36,912 nucleotides of DNA, from positions 1-36,912 of the forward strand of contig CAJCCR010000079.1 of the NCBI GenBank assembly GCA_903960945.1, read 5' to 3'. Shown one piece after another: positions 1 through 8,717 of the stretch. The notes under the pieces were generated by a model that saw nothing but the letters and a program-made list of their open reading frames with translations, did no database searches and was not told where the DNA came from. The first letter of the stretch is position 1. Each line of letters starts with the position of its first letter. The DNA is from an uncultured Planctomycetaceae bacterium (lineage in GTDB: Bacteria > Planctomycetota > Planctomycetia > Gemmatales > Gemmataceae). The position numbers and the translations under genes were made by a program.

Positions 1-1
1 A

Positions 2-88
2 AGATCAATCGAAGCCTTAAGGCGTATGGAGCTTTACATGGATAATAAACCATTGATGAAGGCAGAGCAAATCAGACTGGCAGCTTAA
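2..88 (+). CDS. C-terminal tail of a plus-strand protein, cut by the window edge
   Basis: Reading from base 2, an open frame runs 28 codons to a TAA at 86-88. It encodes a charged, helix-like tail ending QIRLAA. No family can be recognised from so short a piece. Two things suggest it is a real gene end. The codons read as ordinary protein. The stop also shares a TTAA with the stop of the minus-strand cupin gene (85-87), the same junction seen at 14616-14619 and 18320-18323 in this window. The gene continues to the left, outside the window. A chance open frame cannot be excluded at this length. Confidence 0.45.
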   Translation, partial: RSIEALRRMELYMDNKPLMKAEQIRLAA

Positions 89-414
89 AGATAATCTTCA
101 CGAATGGGACTAAAAATATCAAGGGCTTCAGCACCTTCTTCAAACGACCAAACCTGATGAACCACATTTGAAGGAATGCGATAAAAATCGCCTATGGCAA
201 GTTCTTTCTTTTCATCACCTATTTTAAAAACCGCCCTACCCTTGAGCACAATTCCAATTTGCTCATGAGGATGGGAATGGCTTTTAACTTCCGAATTAGG
301 CTCCATCTTAACTAGCGACATCATCATCTGGGAAGCAGCGCAGGTGGTGATACTAACCCCAGGAAAGATATTGTGCTTTGCCAATTCATTAGGAAGAGGA
401 AAAAACTCACTCAT
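85..414 (-). CDS. Small cupin-domain protein
   Basis: This encodes a 109-residue single-domain cupin. The first cupin motif is visible as SHSHPHEQIGIVLKG (about residues 43-57), which carries the His and Glu metal ligands. The second follows as GDFYRIPSNVVHQVW, with its conserved His. Small stand-alone cupins of this type bind a metal and act as isomerases, dioxygenases or sensors, and the substrate cannot be deduced here. The ORF track starts at 558 with a TTG that runs through the neighbouring gene. The ATG at 412-414 (MSEFFPLPNE) is preferred because it leaves a 28-nt gap after the upstream minus-strand gene and gives a normal family length. I see no clear Shine-Dalgarno sequence. It probably shares a transcript with the upstream STN-like gene. 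Confidence 0.85.
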   Translation of the reverse strand: MSEFFPLPNELAKHNIFPGVSITTCAASQMMMSLVKMEPNSEVKSHSHPHEQIGIVLKGRAVFKIGDEKKELAIGDFYRIPSNVVHQVWSFEEGAEALDIFSPIREDYL

Positions 415-442
415 AGTAATTTTGTCCGGACAAATTAAACGG

Positions 443-1711
443 TTACTTGGATCCAACCAAAAAATGAAACTCGGCTGTTTGCCTAATGATGAGTGACATG
501 GTACTTGGTTCGAAAACAATCGATCCAGCACCTTCAGGCTGCCAGCTTTTAGGATCAAGCGCCATGATACTATTCATGATGTTTTGCACATTCTGAATGA
601 ACACAGCTTGATTATAATTCCCGGGCATATTCATGTTCATATTGCCAATGATATCACCAATGGGATAGGCCCTAGTGGTCATGGTTTCTTTGGCACGATC
701 GGGGCTGGTGATATGGATTGTTTTCTCTTTGATCACATACGATAGCCCAAGATCAGAAAGAACTTTCCGCAGGATTGTACGAGTACTCCAACCCCGGGAG
801 TTAACAGTAATCGGCGTTTCAGTGGTGATATTCATCAATTGCAATGCTTGTTGATCAATCACCAAGGGGCTGCCAAATTGTTTTTCCATGATATCAAGGA
901 ATGATTGGAAGGGCTCATTCTTAAGGCTAAAGGTTAAAGGGGATGACATCGTATTCATGATTTTGCGATCTTCTTCACTAACTTTAGCGCCCGCAGTACG
1001 GCGTTTAGATTTCTCAACCCAATCATCAGGGAATGATATATCACCAGTGACGGGAATTGATGCTTTAAGAATATCTCTTTGCAGCGCAAGCATCATATCG
1101 GAGCGAGTGGCACGAAGTTTGGATTCAGCACCGATATTATCTTGAAACTTGCTAAGTCTTCCAAGAGCTTGTACCTCGAGATTATTTGGATACTTTTTTG
1201 CAAGTTCATCAAAGCTACGGTTAGCTTCGGCAGTTTGGCCATCTTTACGAAGATTTTTAATTGAGTCTATATTTCTGGAAAGCTTTTCATTTTCTCGTGA
1301 AGTGCGGTCGATATCAGCAATGCGCTCATTGGCTTGCGCTTGCGATTGAACTGCATCCAGATTCTTGGAAGCGGATGCGCCAATATTCTTTTCATAAACT
1401 TTAATTTGGGATCGGATACTACGGGCAAGAGAATCACGTTTTTCTGCAGGAAGCAGTTCATCGCTTTCGATGCTTTCGAGAATCGGTTTCAAATATTCTG
1501 CAGCTCTTGTGAGCGAAAACTTTGACAATCTTAAACCTTCTGTCAAAGCCTGCTTTGCTTCATTCTCTCTTTTTTGTATTGCAACTTCCCGGAGCTGGCG
1601 AGCACGCGTCACTAACTCATCTTCTGCAATAACAGTCGAGTTATTGATGGAAGCTATCACCATGAAAGTGGCTGCGATTGTAAGTAGATTTTTACGGTAT
1701 GCTAATAACAT
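443..1711 (-). CDS. Exported protein with a coiled helical region and an STN/secretin-N-like domain
   Basis: This encodes 422 residues. The N-terminus is a signal peptide: a basic YRK, a hydrophobic run, then VIA before EDE as a likely cleavage site. Residues of about 30-190 are charged and helical with a repeat-like section (SFDELAKKYPNNLEVQALG). From about 255 the sequence resembles the short STN/DUF4974-type domain found before secretin or TonB-receptor domains: PLTFSLKNEPFQSFLDIMEKQ, then PITVNSRGWSTRTILRKVL and YVIKEKTIHITS. No secretin pore domain follows. The protein ends soon after IIRQTAEFHFL, so it is a periplasmic or surface protein and not a complete outer-membrane channel. The ATG is supported by GGGAGG about 9 nt upstream. 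The precise role is unknown. Confidence 0.75.
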   Translation of the reverse strand: MLLAYRKNLLTIAATFMVIASINNSTVIAEDELVTRARQLREVAIQKRENEAKQALTEGLRLSKFSLTRAAEYLKPILESIESDELLPAEKRDSLARSIRSQIKVYEKNIGASASKNLDAVQSQAQANERIADIDRTSRENEKLSRNIDSIKNLRKDGQTAEANRSFDELAKKYPNNLEVQALGRLSKFQDNIGAESKLRATRSDMMLALQRDILKASIPVTGDISFPDDWVEKSKRRTAGAKVSEEDRKIMNTMSSPLTFSLKNEPFQSFLDIMEKQFGSPLVIDQQALQLMNITTETPITVNSRGWSTRTILRKVLSDLGLSYVIKEKTIHITSPDRAKETMTTRAYPIGDIIGNMNMNMPGNYNQAVFIQNVQNIMNSIMALDPKSWQPEGAGSIVFEPSTMSLIIRQTAEFHFLVGSK

Positions 1712-1864
1712 GTCCGAGATCCTCCCGAACCAAAAAACTGGTTGTTAAATTCCTAAAGTTATTATACTACCAAAAAAGACCACACAACTAAAACCAATAA
1801 TTAATTTGTGAGTAATGGTATCTCGAAACAAAAACTTTAAAAATTCGAATGGGCTCAACGCAGA

Positions 1865-3226
1865 TCAATCACCGGATATTAGCTTTGAAAGGATCGGGGA
1901 GATTTCTCCAGCGAGAAAGACCGATCCGGTGATGCACAGAATGCCGGGGTTGGGCGTTGCAAAAAAAGCTTTTCTTCCAGCTTCTTCTAAAGTTTCACCA
2001 AGAAAAGCTTCACCAGTGCTGTTTTGGGTCCAAATGTCTAACAATTCTTCCGGCTTTGCTGCTCTTGGGCTGTTTATCGATTGCGCAAAGATAACCTTGG
2101 TAAATATTCCTGAGAATTCTTGAAACATGCCAGAAATGTCTTTGTCGGAACTAGCGCCAAAGAGTAATACCCTTGGAACTTCTGGAAAACTTTCTTTGAT
2201 GGTTCGCACCAACGCCGCGGCTGATGCACGATTATGGGCGCAATCAACCACAACCCATGGGCTTTGACATATAACTTGCATACGGGCAGGCCATTTTGTA
2301 TTTCCCAACCCCCATTGCACCGCTTCATCCGAAATCACAAATCCCAATAAACGCAATTCTTCTACCGCGCTTACAACTATCGCAGCATTTGCTGCCTGAT
2401 GCTCACCCAGTAAAATCATTTCCATCCAAGGCCATTGTTTTTTTTGAGTTTTAATCTGTACTGAAGGTGCAACAATCAAACTATCTTTAAAAATCCCAGG
2501 CCGATAATCCCAACTAAAATCCACATTGGCTTCAACCAACTTAGAACCCACCGTAGATGCAATATCTTCAATGACTTGCCTAGGGCCTGAGTTGCAAACC
2601 CCGCTAATAACCGGAACGCTAGGTTTAATGATTCCAGCTTTTTCCCTAGCAATATGTAAAAGTGTAGGCCCAAGCTGCTTTTCGTGATCCAAGCTAATGC
2701 TGGTAATGATAGAAAGCAAAGGATTGCAAACATTGGTGGAATCCAACCGACCTCCCAACCCAACTTCGAGAATTGCAAAATCGACTTTGTTTTCCAAAAA
2801 ATAAATGAATGCAACAACGGTTGCAACTTCAAAAAAAGTGGGCATAAACCCAAGTGGCTCGCACTGCGGAAACCCAATGGCTGTTTTGATCTTCGTAAGA
2901 ATCAAATCGAGCGAATCCGCAGAAATGTTTTGGCCATTGATACTGAACCGCTCTTCCACAAAAAACAAATGAGGAGAAGTATATAGCCCTGTGCGAAATC
3001 CCTGCTGTGAAAGAATTGCAGCAAGCATGGCAGAAGTCGAACCCTTACCCTTGCTCCCCGCCACATGAACGAAATTAATTTTTTTTTCTGGGTTACCGAG
3101 AAGGTCTAAAACCTTGCGCATCCGATCGATTTTAAAATCATCCGGGGTGGGAAGGCGATGCTCGAAATTAATCAAGCCGTACCAGAACCCCCGGGGTGAC
3201 TCATCAAGGTGTTTCGAAGAAAGCAT
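1865..3226 (-). CDS. folC: Bifunctional dihydrofolate synthase / folylpolyglutamate synthase
   Basis: This 453-residue Mur-ligase-family enzyme adds glutamate to dihydropteroate and to folates, using ATP, in the cytoplasm. The P-loop reads HVAGSKGKGSTSAMLAAIL (about residues 54-72), and the second family signature reads LEVGLGGRLDSTNV. A later GEHQAANAA and the C-terminal ITGSVFLAGE also match the family, and the length is normal. The ATG at 3224-3226 follows the stop of the upstream ATPase gene by 60 nt, so the two may be cotranscribed, though folate synthesis offers no clear link to that ATPase. No lesion is visible. Confidence 0.95.
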   Translation of the reverse strand: MLSSKHLDESPRGFWYGLINFEHRLPTPDDFKIDRMRKVLDLLGNPEKKINFVHVAGSKGKGSTSAMLAAILSQQGFRTGLYTSPHLFFVEERFSINGQNISADSLDLILTKIKTAIGFPQCEPLGFMPTFFEVATVVAFIYFLENKVDFAILEVGLGGRLDSTNVCNPLLSIITSISLDHEKQLGPTLLHIAREKAGIIKPSVPVISGVCNSGPRQVIEDIASTVGSKLVEANVDFSWDYRPGIFKDSLIVAPSVQIKTQKKQWPWMEMILLGEHQAANAAIVVSAVEELRLLGFVISDEAVQWGLGNTKWPARMQVICQSPWVVVDCAHNRASAAALVRTIKESFPEVPRVLLFGASSDKDISGMFQEFSGIFTKVIFAQSINSPRAAKPEELLDIWTQNSTGEAFLGETLEEAGRKAFFATPNPGILCITGSVFLAGEISPILSKLISGD

Positions 3227-3286
3227 AAATACCGGCCCATCCCAAGATGGCTAAGGTTCAACACAGGCAAAACGCCTACCTATAGC

Positions 3287-5548
3287 TTATTCACCTTGGA
3301 CAGGCATGCAAATCTGCTCGAGCAACTTTTCACATTTTTCTTGAACTAAATTGGCAAGATTAGGCAATGGCTGGCCTTCAACCAACCCCTCCGCCAAGCT
3401 TGCTAAAATCCTTGGGAACGCATAAAGAGAAGCGCAGCCATCAAGGGTAAGAGGCTCCATCCTGCTATGCCTGCCTTTTTTTTCCATGTCTTGCCAGGCC
3501 TGTTTTCCCTTACCAACAAGCATCATGTCGGTCTCGGGCCTAAGAAGAATCAAATGATCGATTACAGCGGGCTCCAAATCCCAAGCAGAAAGTTTAACTG
3601 CGAGATCTCGGGATTTCCCCTGACCATTAGCCAAGAATAGCCCAATCCCGACTTTCCATGGCTGACCATCTCTGCAAACCCAATGCGCAAGTGTAATCGC
3701 ACCATAAGTTGGGTGATCACCGAATGTCCATTCCGATACCACATGCTGTAAACGCCATGGCCCAACCTTAAGTCCTTGATCATGGCAAAGATGCAGCAGA
3801 CTACCCAAACCGGCCTGCAATTCTTTTGTCGCACCAGCAAGTGCACCCTCAGGAGACAACTGCTCCTTGGCAAGAGAAAATTCTTGCGCCCATAGCTGGC
3901 TCAAGGCTTCAGGCTGAAGTTCCTGTATTCTTTTTTCTTCTTTCAGTTCTGCGGCAGATGCATTTTTAAACTCGCCACTGATTGGCAAGCTGTTTCTGAG
4001 TTCGGCTTTTTCAATCTGCGCCTCTTTTCCCATATGGCATTCGGGGGTAGTATCCAGAATAACCATTGATCGGACTCCCTCAGGCAATTGGTCCTGTGGA
4101 ACTTCCAACTCGACGGAATCAACATGGTAGCCCACGGATGAAGTTTGGCCAGAAGATGAAGTAGGAACCTCGTTGATTGATTCGCTTTCTGCCCCATAAA
4201 CAATTTTGTCAAAGAAATGCCTGAATTGTTGAAGCATATCTCGAAGAGTCGGTTCGGTTCTTGCGATACGATCGATTTGTTCCAAAGTAAAAGGATAAAA
4301 CTCTGGAAGGCTTTTAAAATTTGGCAAACCACGAAGTGCAGGTTCGAGCCTAGCCAACACAACTTTCCGCACCAGTTCAAATGGGGGCGCATCAAGCTTC
4401 ATGCATTTGATTGTGCCATACCCAGGAACATGAACCGGATTATTAAGCCTGTCTTGAATATAACCATCAAGCGAGGGAATGAATCTGTTCCATAATCCGC
4501 GTTCCGCAAAAACGAGAAAGCTGATGCCATCAAGCTGATGCATCGCTTTAACAATACCTGCGAAAAAGGTTTCAGCAGTTTTGTGGGCATCATCATTTCT
4601 TCGGGCAAGCAAAAGATCTTCCAATTGATCAAATGCGATAACAACCGGGATACGGAGTTCCTGCATTACACCCATCATGGCCTTAAAAAGCGCAAGCACA
4701 AGGTCCTGCCTGCCTGGATGCATTTTAAAATCGAGTTCTGCAAAGCCATAAGTTAGAAAGCTTGCCAACTCGGTCTCATCCTGAAGCAAAACCGATCTAG
4801 CAAAACCCTGCAAAATAGCATGTCGCATCATAGCAGCAGCATCGTGACCAGAAGTACGATCGACATATTCGCAAACAAGTTCAAAAGCCCGATAACAAGT
4901 TAATCCAGCTTCATCACAAAGCTTACGCACCATACCAGGCGACTTAGCATCCTGACTTGGTCGAGACAAAGCATCGATGAGCCATTGGGTTCGCTCAAGG
5001 GCTTGAGTGCTACCTAGGCCAAAAGTTTTCGCAATCCATCCCAAGCCAGGCGGTGGGAAAAGATCGAGCCTTTCCTCGGAGGAAAGATCTGAAAGGGTGC
5101 GGGTTAAAAGCATACGAATCAACTGCTCGCCCACATATTCGAGGGGCCTGCTGTTTCGTTGTTTACCACCCCCAAGCAAGGTGTCAAGCAACTGAAACAA
5201 AAGGTACTCTAAAAAATCGGTGTCGCGTTGATAAGAACCGGGGGTGACAAGTAATTGCCAATTACCTTCCATGCCATGTTTGATGGAATGCAAAAGGTGG
5301 GTTTTACCTGCGCCCTTATTTCCAAGAATTGGAACCACTTCAGAATGCGTATTCGGGGTGTATCGGTATTGATCAACAACACGGAGTAGTTGTTCACGTT
5401 CGCGCGAATAAAGCTCGGGAACATGATAAGTCGAACAAACTTCATCATCCGGATTGCGGGCAAAATAATTCCGGAATGGGTTACCTTGGCGCTTGAGCCA
5501 ATCGATAGCATTCTGATGATTCGGTTCGTTAATTAAAAGCTGGGACAT
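3287..5548 (-). CDS. Large P-loop ATPase of unknown function with an unassigned C-terminal domain
   Basis: This encodes a 753-residue cytoplasmic protein. An N-terminal AAA/STAND-like ATPase carries Walker A as GNKGAGKTH (about residues 74-82 from this start) and a Walker B-like strand IPVVIAFDQLEDLLL, followed by a sensor-like FLVFAERGLW. A mixed linker rich in Glu and Ser follows (about 460-560). The last 180 residues form a separate domain (LKVGPWRLQHVVSEW, KVGIGLFLANGQGKSRDLAVK, HLILLRPETD) that I cannot assign. It has the alternating strands of a nuclease-like or protein-binding fold, but no catalytic motif is certain. The ORF track starts at 5602 inside the upstream gene. The ATG at 5546-5548 is better because it has GGAG 6 nt upstream and lies 19 nt after that gene. 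It forms a tight pair with the winged-helix-like gene at 5568. Confidence 0.8.
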   Translation of the reverse strand: MSQLLINEPNHQNAIDWLKRQGNPFRNYFARNPDDEVCSTYHVPELYSREREQLLRVVDQYRYTPNTHSEVVPILGNKGAGKTHLLHSIKHGMEGNWQLLVTPGSYQRDTDFLEYLLFQLLDTLLGGGKQRNSRPLEYVGEQLIRMLLTRTLSDLSSEERLDLFPPPGLGWIAKTFGLGSTQALERTQWLIDALSRPSQDAKSPGMVRKLCDEAGLTCYRAFELVCEYVDRTSGHDAAAMMRHAILQGFARSVLLQDETELASFLTYGFAELDFKMHPGRQDLVLALFKAMMGVMQELRIPVVIAFDQLEDLLLARRNDDAHKTAETFFAGIVKAMHQLDGISFLVFAERGLWNRFIPSLDGYIQDRLNNPVHVPGYGTIKCMKLDAPPFELVRKVVLARLEPALRGLPNFKSLPEFYPFTLEQIDRIARTEPTLRDMLQQFRHFFDKIVYGAESESINEVPTSSSGQTSSVGYHVDSVELEVPQDQLPEGVRSMVILDTTPECHMGKEAQIEKAELRNSLPISGEFKNASAAELKEEKRIQELQPEALSQLWAQEFSLAKEQLSPEGALAGATKELQAGLGSLLHLCHDQGLKVGPWRLQHVVSEWTFGDHPTYGAITLAHWVCRDGQPWKVGIGLFLANGQGKSRDLAVKLSAWDLEPAVIDHLILLRPETDMMLVGKGKQAWQDMEKKGRHSRMEPLTLDGCASLYAFPRILASLAEGLVEGQPLPNLANLVQEKCEKLLEQICMPVQGE

Positions 5549-5567
5549 AGTAACTCCATTTGGTAAA

Positions 5568-6317
5568 TCAGCCAGCACTGCACAAGGCAATTGAACTGTC
5601 ATCCGGATTAAATACAGCAGCAGCGGGCCCTAAACTTGCATAACAGGCAATTTCATGGCCAGCCATCAAGGCTAACTCAGGCTTGGGAATTTCATAAAGT
5701 GGGCCGGTCCATGGATGCAACTCAATGAGTTTCTTCTGCCTTAAATTACGCAGCGCATCATGAAAAGCCCCCGGTGTAATCCCTGGGTATAAAGGCGTTA
5801 ACAGTTGATAAAGATAATAAAGCTGACAATCCCCTGCTCTGCCCGAATCACTCCATTCCTTCAAAAGAATGAAAATATGTTTAGCAGGCGAACTAAAATC
5901 TTCTAATAAAGGTGCGCCCAATTTCATGGGTGCTCCCAATTTCAGGGCGATCGAGCCCGCAACTTTCTCCAAAGATTGATAGAAAGCGATATCATCATTT
6001 GCGGGATTAATAACGCTCTTTTCAGCCGGGGATTCGATTATTGCGGATGCATTTTCCAACAACCTATCAATCTTAATTCCTTCCAACACCGCACGAATAC
6101 CCAGACGAGTAATCTTGACCATTTCGGTAAAGGGCTTGGTGGATTGTTCAACCACCTTTAATAACCGCATCTCAAAACAATATTTCGCTGCAAGCTTTCC
6201 TGATGCAGATAGAGGAAACAAACCCTGCACACCTTTTTTGTTAAACAAAGAGCAAACGCCAGCAGATTCCAAGGCAAAGCTTAAGGCATGCAATATGATG
6301 ATTTGTTGATCCGCCAT
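5568..6317 (-). CDS. Winged-helix-like partner protein of the ATPase
   Basis: This encodes 249 residues with no signal peptide and no membrane segment. I do not recognise the family. The N-terminal 90 residues and the segment GITPGAFHDALRNLRQKKLIEL (about 185-206) both look like helix-turn-helix or winged-helix units. The second is followed by a wing-like LHPWTGPLYEI. Between them is a short internal duplication, KLGAPM then KLGAPL. The start is well supported by GGAGGGGG a few bases before the ATG. It lies 19 nt upstream of the ATPase gene, so the two are almost certainly one operon and the proteins probably act together. A role as a DNA- or protein-binding adaptor is inference only. Confidence 0.7.
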   Translation of the reverse strand: MADQQIIILHALSFALESAGVCSLFNKKGVQGLFPLSASGKLAAKYCFEMRLLKVVEQSTKPFTEMVKITRLGIRAVLEGIKIDRLLENASAIIESPAEKSVINPANDDIAFYQSLEKVAGSIALKLGAPMKLGAPLLEDFSSPAKHIFILLKEWSDSGRAGDCQLYYLYQLLTPLYPGITPGAFHDALRNLRQKKLIELHPWTGPLYEIPKPELALMAGHEIACYASLGPAAAVFNPDDSSIALCSAG

Positions 6318-6554
6318 GCCCCCTCCTTGGGTCTTTAAATCTCTAGCCTAGTAATCACTTCTTCCATGAAGTAACGCAATCAGGCCATAATCCGAGCGTA
6401 GCATAGCTTTTTATTAATAAGAAAGGCAAGATCACAAAGGAACCTAACATGTAAAGCTTTGGAGTAGAAACCCGGCTTACCAATTAGGGCAAACAAGGAA
6501 GCTTAGAGGGTTTAGCCCGGTATCCGCACAAAGTGCTCAAGAGCCTGTTTTACT
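6318..6554. other. Intergenic region between the winged-helix gene and the LOG gene
   Basis: This 237-nt stretch lies between two minus-strand genes. It should hold the promoter of the winged-helix/ATPase pair and the 3' end of the LOG operon. I see no convincing open frame, tRNA or classical hairpin-plus-T-run terminator. A short dyad GCACAAAGTGC lies near 6526-6536. Confidence 0.4.
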
Positions 6555-7142
6555 CTAAGGAGCTAGGTCGATATCAAGCTCCCGGATTTTAGCGCCCTGC
6601 AAAATCAATTCCAACAGTTCATCCGGTTTTGTTGCAACCAACAACAGTTGTCTGAACTTTGGCTTTACAAAACCCTGCTCAATCATTTGATCTATCCATG
6701 CCAGCAAAGGATCAAAAAAACCTGCGGTATTTAGAATTCCGATTGGATTATGATGGATACCAAGTTGCGCCCAGGTGAGTATTTCAAACAATTCATCGCA
6801 GGTTCCAAAACCACCAGGCAATGCAATAAAAGCTTCCGATTTTGAAGCCATCAAAGCTTTTCTTTCATGCATGGAATCAACAACAAACAATTCGGAAAGG
6901 CCTTTGTGGGCAACTTCTTTTTCAACTAATTTAGTTGGGATAACACCTATGACATGGCCATTTGCAGCGAGACAAGCATCTGCAATAACGCCCATGAGGC
7001 CAATATTGCCTGCGCCATAGATGAGCTTAATTTTTTCTTTTGCGAGCAAAGTTCCCAAATGGGATGCAGCGCTGGCGAAGATGGGATTATTTCCGGATCG
7101 AGAGCCACAAAAAACACTAACACTTTGTATTTTAACTGACAT
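6555..7142 (-). CDS. LOG-family protein (TIGR00730-type nucleoside 5'-monophosphate phosphoribohydrolase)
   Basis: This encodes a 195-residue Rossmann-like enzyme. The diagnostic PGGFGTCDELFEILTW motif (about residues 108-123) contains the catalytic Arg/Glu region of the LOG family. It is preceded by VFCGSRSGNNP and by LIYGAGNIGLMGVIAD, also typical. In this family the enzymes cleave cytokinin-type or ordinary nucleoside monophosphates to base and ribose 5-phosphate. Bacterial members are often annotated only as Rossmann-fold nucleotide-binding proteins. The length is normal. The ATG has GAGGTG upstream and lies 9 nt after the stop of the histidine kinase gene, so it appears to be the last gene of that operon. 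Confidence 0.92.
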   Translation of the reverse strand: MSVKIQSVSVFCGSRSGNNPIFASAASHLGTLLAKEKIKLIYGAGNIGLMGVIADACLAANGHVIGVIPTKLVEKEVAHKGLSELFVVDSMHERKALMASKSEAFIALPGGFGTCDELFEILTWAQLGIHHNPIGILNTAGFFDPLLAWIDQMIEQGFVKPKFRQLLLVATKPDELLELILQGAKIRELDIDLAP

Positions 7143-7151
7143 AAAAGCACC

Positions 7152-8717
7152 TCACAAAGCCACCCCATACTGGATTTTAAAAGTTGCACCAAAACCTTTT
7201 TGCGAAGAAACAGTCATTTTCCCGCCCGACTTATCCAGCACCGATTGTACAAAGGAAAGCCCCAATCCCATGCCCGAACCAAGACCTTCAAAGATTGCAC
7301 TTTCCCTGCGAGTGGAAAAATAAGCTTCGGTACACCTTGCAACAACCTCGGGGCTCATTCCTGCGCCATTATCTTGCACTTCCAAAATAACATTATTTGA
7401 AAGGGAGGAAAGGCTGAATGAAATTCTTCCACGCCATGCCGCAGCCTCGATGATCGTTGCTTTTGATTTTTGAATATCATTAATTTGCTGGCTTCTAGCT
7501 TGTTCTCGCAAAGCAAGACGCTGTTCAAAAATGGCATCACGAGCGTTAAAAACAAGATTTTCAAGGATCTGTTGTAGATGAGAGGGATCAGCTTTAATAA
7601 AGATTTCGCTTTCAGTTTGCCCAGTAATTTCAAGATCTATTTTCCACTTATCATTAGCAAGGGCTTTCCAATTGGAAACAGTTCGAATAACCAACTCATT
7701 CAAATCAAACCGTACGGGTTCGAATTTATCATCCTGCCTGCGAACCGCACGGAGGATTTGTTCCAACCTATCCGCAACTGCACCGAGGGTATTTTCCACT
7801 TCCCCAAGCATGGAAGAAGTATTTTGATCAAGTGCCTTGTTTGAAGTGCATCTTCGAAGTAGATCAAGAGGCCGAACCAAAAGGTTTTTAATATTGTGGG
7901 CATAAGAACCTGCCATGATTCCGACACCTGCATACATTTGAGACCTTAGTTCCACGGAATCTTTTTCTGCGGCCTTTGCAACAAGTTGTTGTGCTAGCAG
8001 TTCTTTTTCCGCCAACGCTGCAGCTTGCGCCACCTTTTGCGACTGAACGAATCGTGATCGCTCCCTAAAATAGCTGTAAAAAGACTGGATTGTAACTGCA
8101 AAGGCAAGGCCAGCACCGACAAGAAAAAGCCAGCGCCCGCGCGAAAGTTTCTCCTGCTCGATAGATCTTCTACGATCGTACGCATGAAGCTGGTAATAGA
8201 GCTTTACCTTGGCATTATCTGCAATGGTGTATTCGAGAATCTGGGATTGCTCGGGCTGAAAAGGAAGCCCTGAAGCCCAACGAATCGGACGGTCAGACTC
8301 TTCTGCAATTGTAATTTCGATTTCATAAAAAGTAGGAAACAAAGGAAGAATACCAGGGTGAATTTTTGTCGGGGGCTCTCCAAGAGCGCGGAGATGCTGA
8401 TATATTTCTTCCCTGCGAACCAATACCAATTGATTCAATCCATCCTGCAATGATTCTACCTTGGTGTTTTCAGTATCTGCGAGCTTCCGATAATTATCAA
8501 TTAACTCTGGTAATGATTTACGAAACACCCTGGCTTCTTCCAGCCATTCCTTCAAGATGTTCTGTTCATACTTCGCCTCACCCTTGATCCAAAACAATAA
8601 TGCATCGGAAATAGCAAACAAGGCTATGGCCCAAAAGAATAAAGGCAGAAGGAATAAATACAAACCAAATCGTGGTGTATTACTTTTATCTTGGTTTAAA
8701 AGGCTTGGGTTATTCAC
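7152..8717 (-). CDS. Membrane-bound sensor histidine kinase
   Basis: This encodes 521 residues. One transmembrane helix lies at about 17-43 and another at about 195-215, enclosing a periplasmic sensor domain of about 150 residues. A coiled coil (about 220-260) leads to the phosphoacceptor helix, where the H-box reads SYAHNIKNLL with His at about 274. The ATP-binding domain shows an N-box (LQQILENLVFNARDAI), a G1 box (VQDNGAGM) and a G2 box (GLGSGMGLGLSFVQS), so it should be catalytically active. The start is a GTG that overlaps the TGA of the upstream gene (GTGA at 8714-8717), indicating translational coupling. No response regulator is adjacent. The upstream binding-protein-like gene probably supplies the signal. 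Confidence 0.93.
   Translation of the reverse strand: MNNPSLLNQDKSNTPRFGLYLFLLPLFFWAIALFAISDALLFWIKGEAKYEQNILKEWLEEARVFRKSLPELIDNYRKLADTENTKVESLQDGLNQLVLVRREEIYQHLRALGEPPTKIHPGILPLFPTFYEIEITIAEESDRPIRWASGLPFQPEQSQILEYTIADNAKVKLYYQLHAYDRRRSIEQEKLSRGRWLFLVGAGLAFAVTIQSFYSYFRERSRFVQSQKVAQAAALAEKELLAQQLVAKAAEKDSVELRSQMYAGVGIMAGSYAHNIKNLLVRPLDLLRRCTSNKALDQNTSSMLGEVENTLGAVADRLEQILRAVRRQDDKFEPVRFDLNELVIRTVSNWKALANDKWKIDLEITGQTESEIFIKADPSHLQQILENLVFNARDAIFEQRLALREQARSQQINDIQKSKATIIEAAAWRGRISFSLSSLSNNVILEVQDNGAGMSPEVVARCTEAYFSTRRESAIFEGLGSGMGLGLSFVQSVLDKSGGKMTVSSQKGFGATFKIQYGVAL

Noticed and set aside
415-558. N-terminal extension of the cupin ORF (track start 558)
   Set aside because: It begins with TTG inside the coding region of the neighbouring exported protein and has no cupin similarity. 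The ATG at 414 fits better.
1728-1743. AACCA/TGGTT hairpin upstream of the exported STN-like protein
   Set aside because: Only five base pairs, with no link to a terminator or ribosome binding site.
2684-2986. Plus-strand ORF of 100 residues
   Set aside because: It lies fully inside folC on the opposite strand and has no start signal or family match. The many similar track lines at other genes were set aside for the same reason.
3287-6317. Reading the ATPase pair as a BREX or other named defence operon
   Set aside because: No methylase, nuclease, helicase or protease partner is next to it, and housekeeping folC follows. The motif evidence does not reach a named system.
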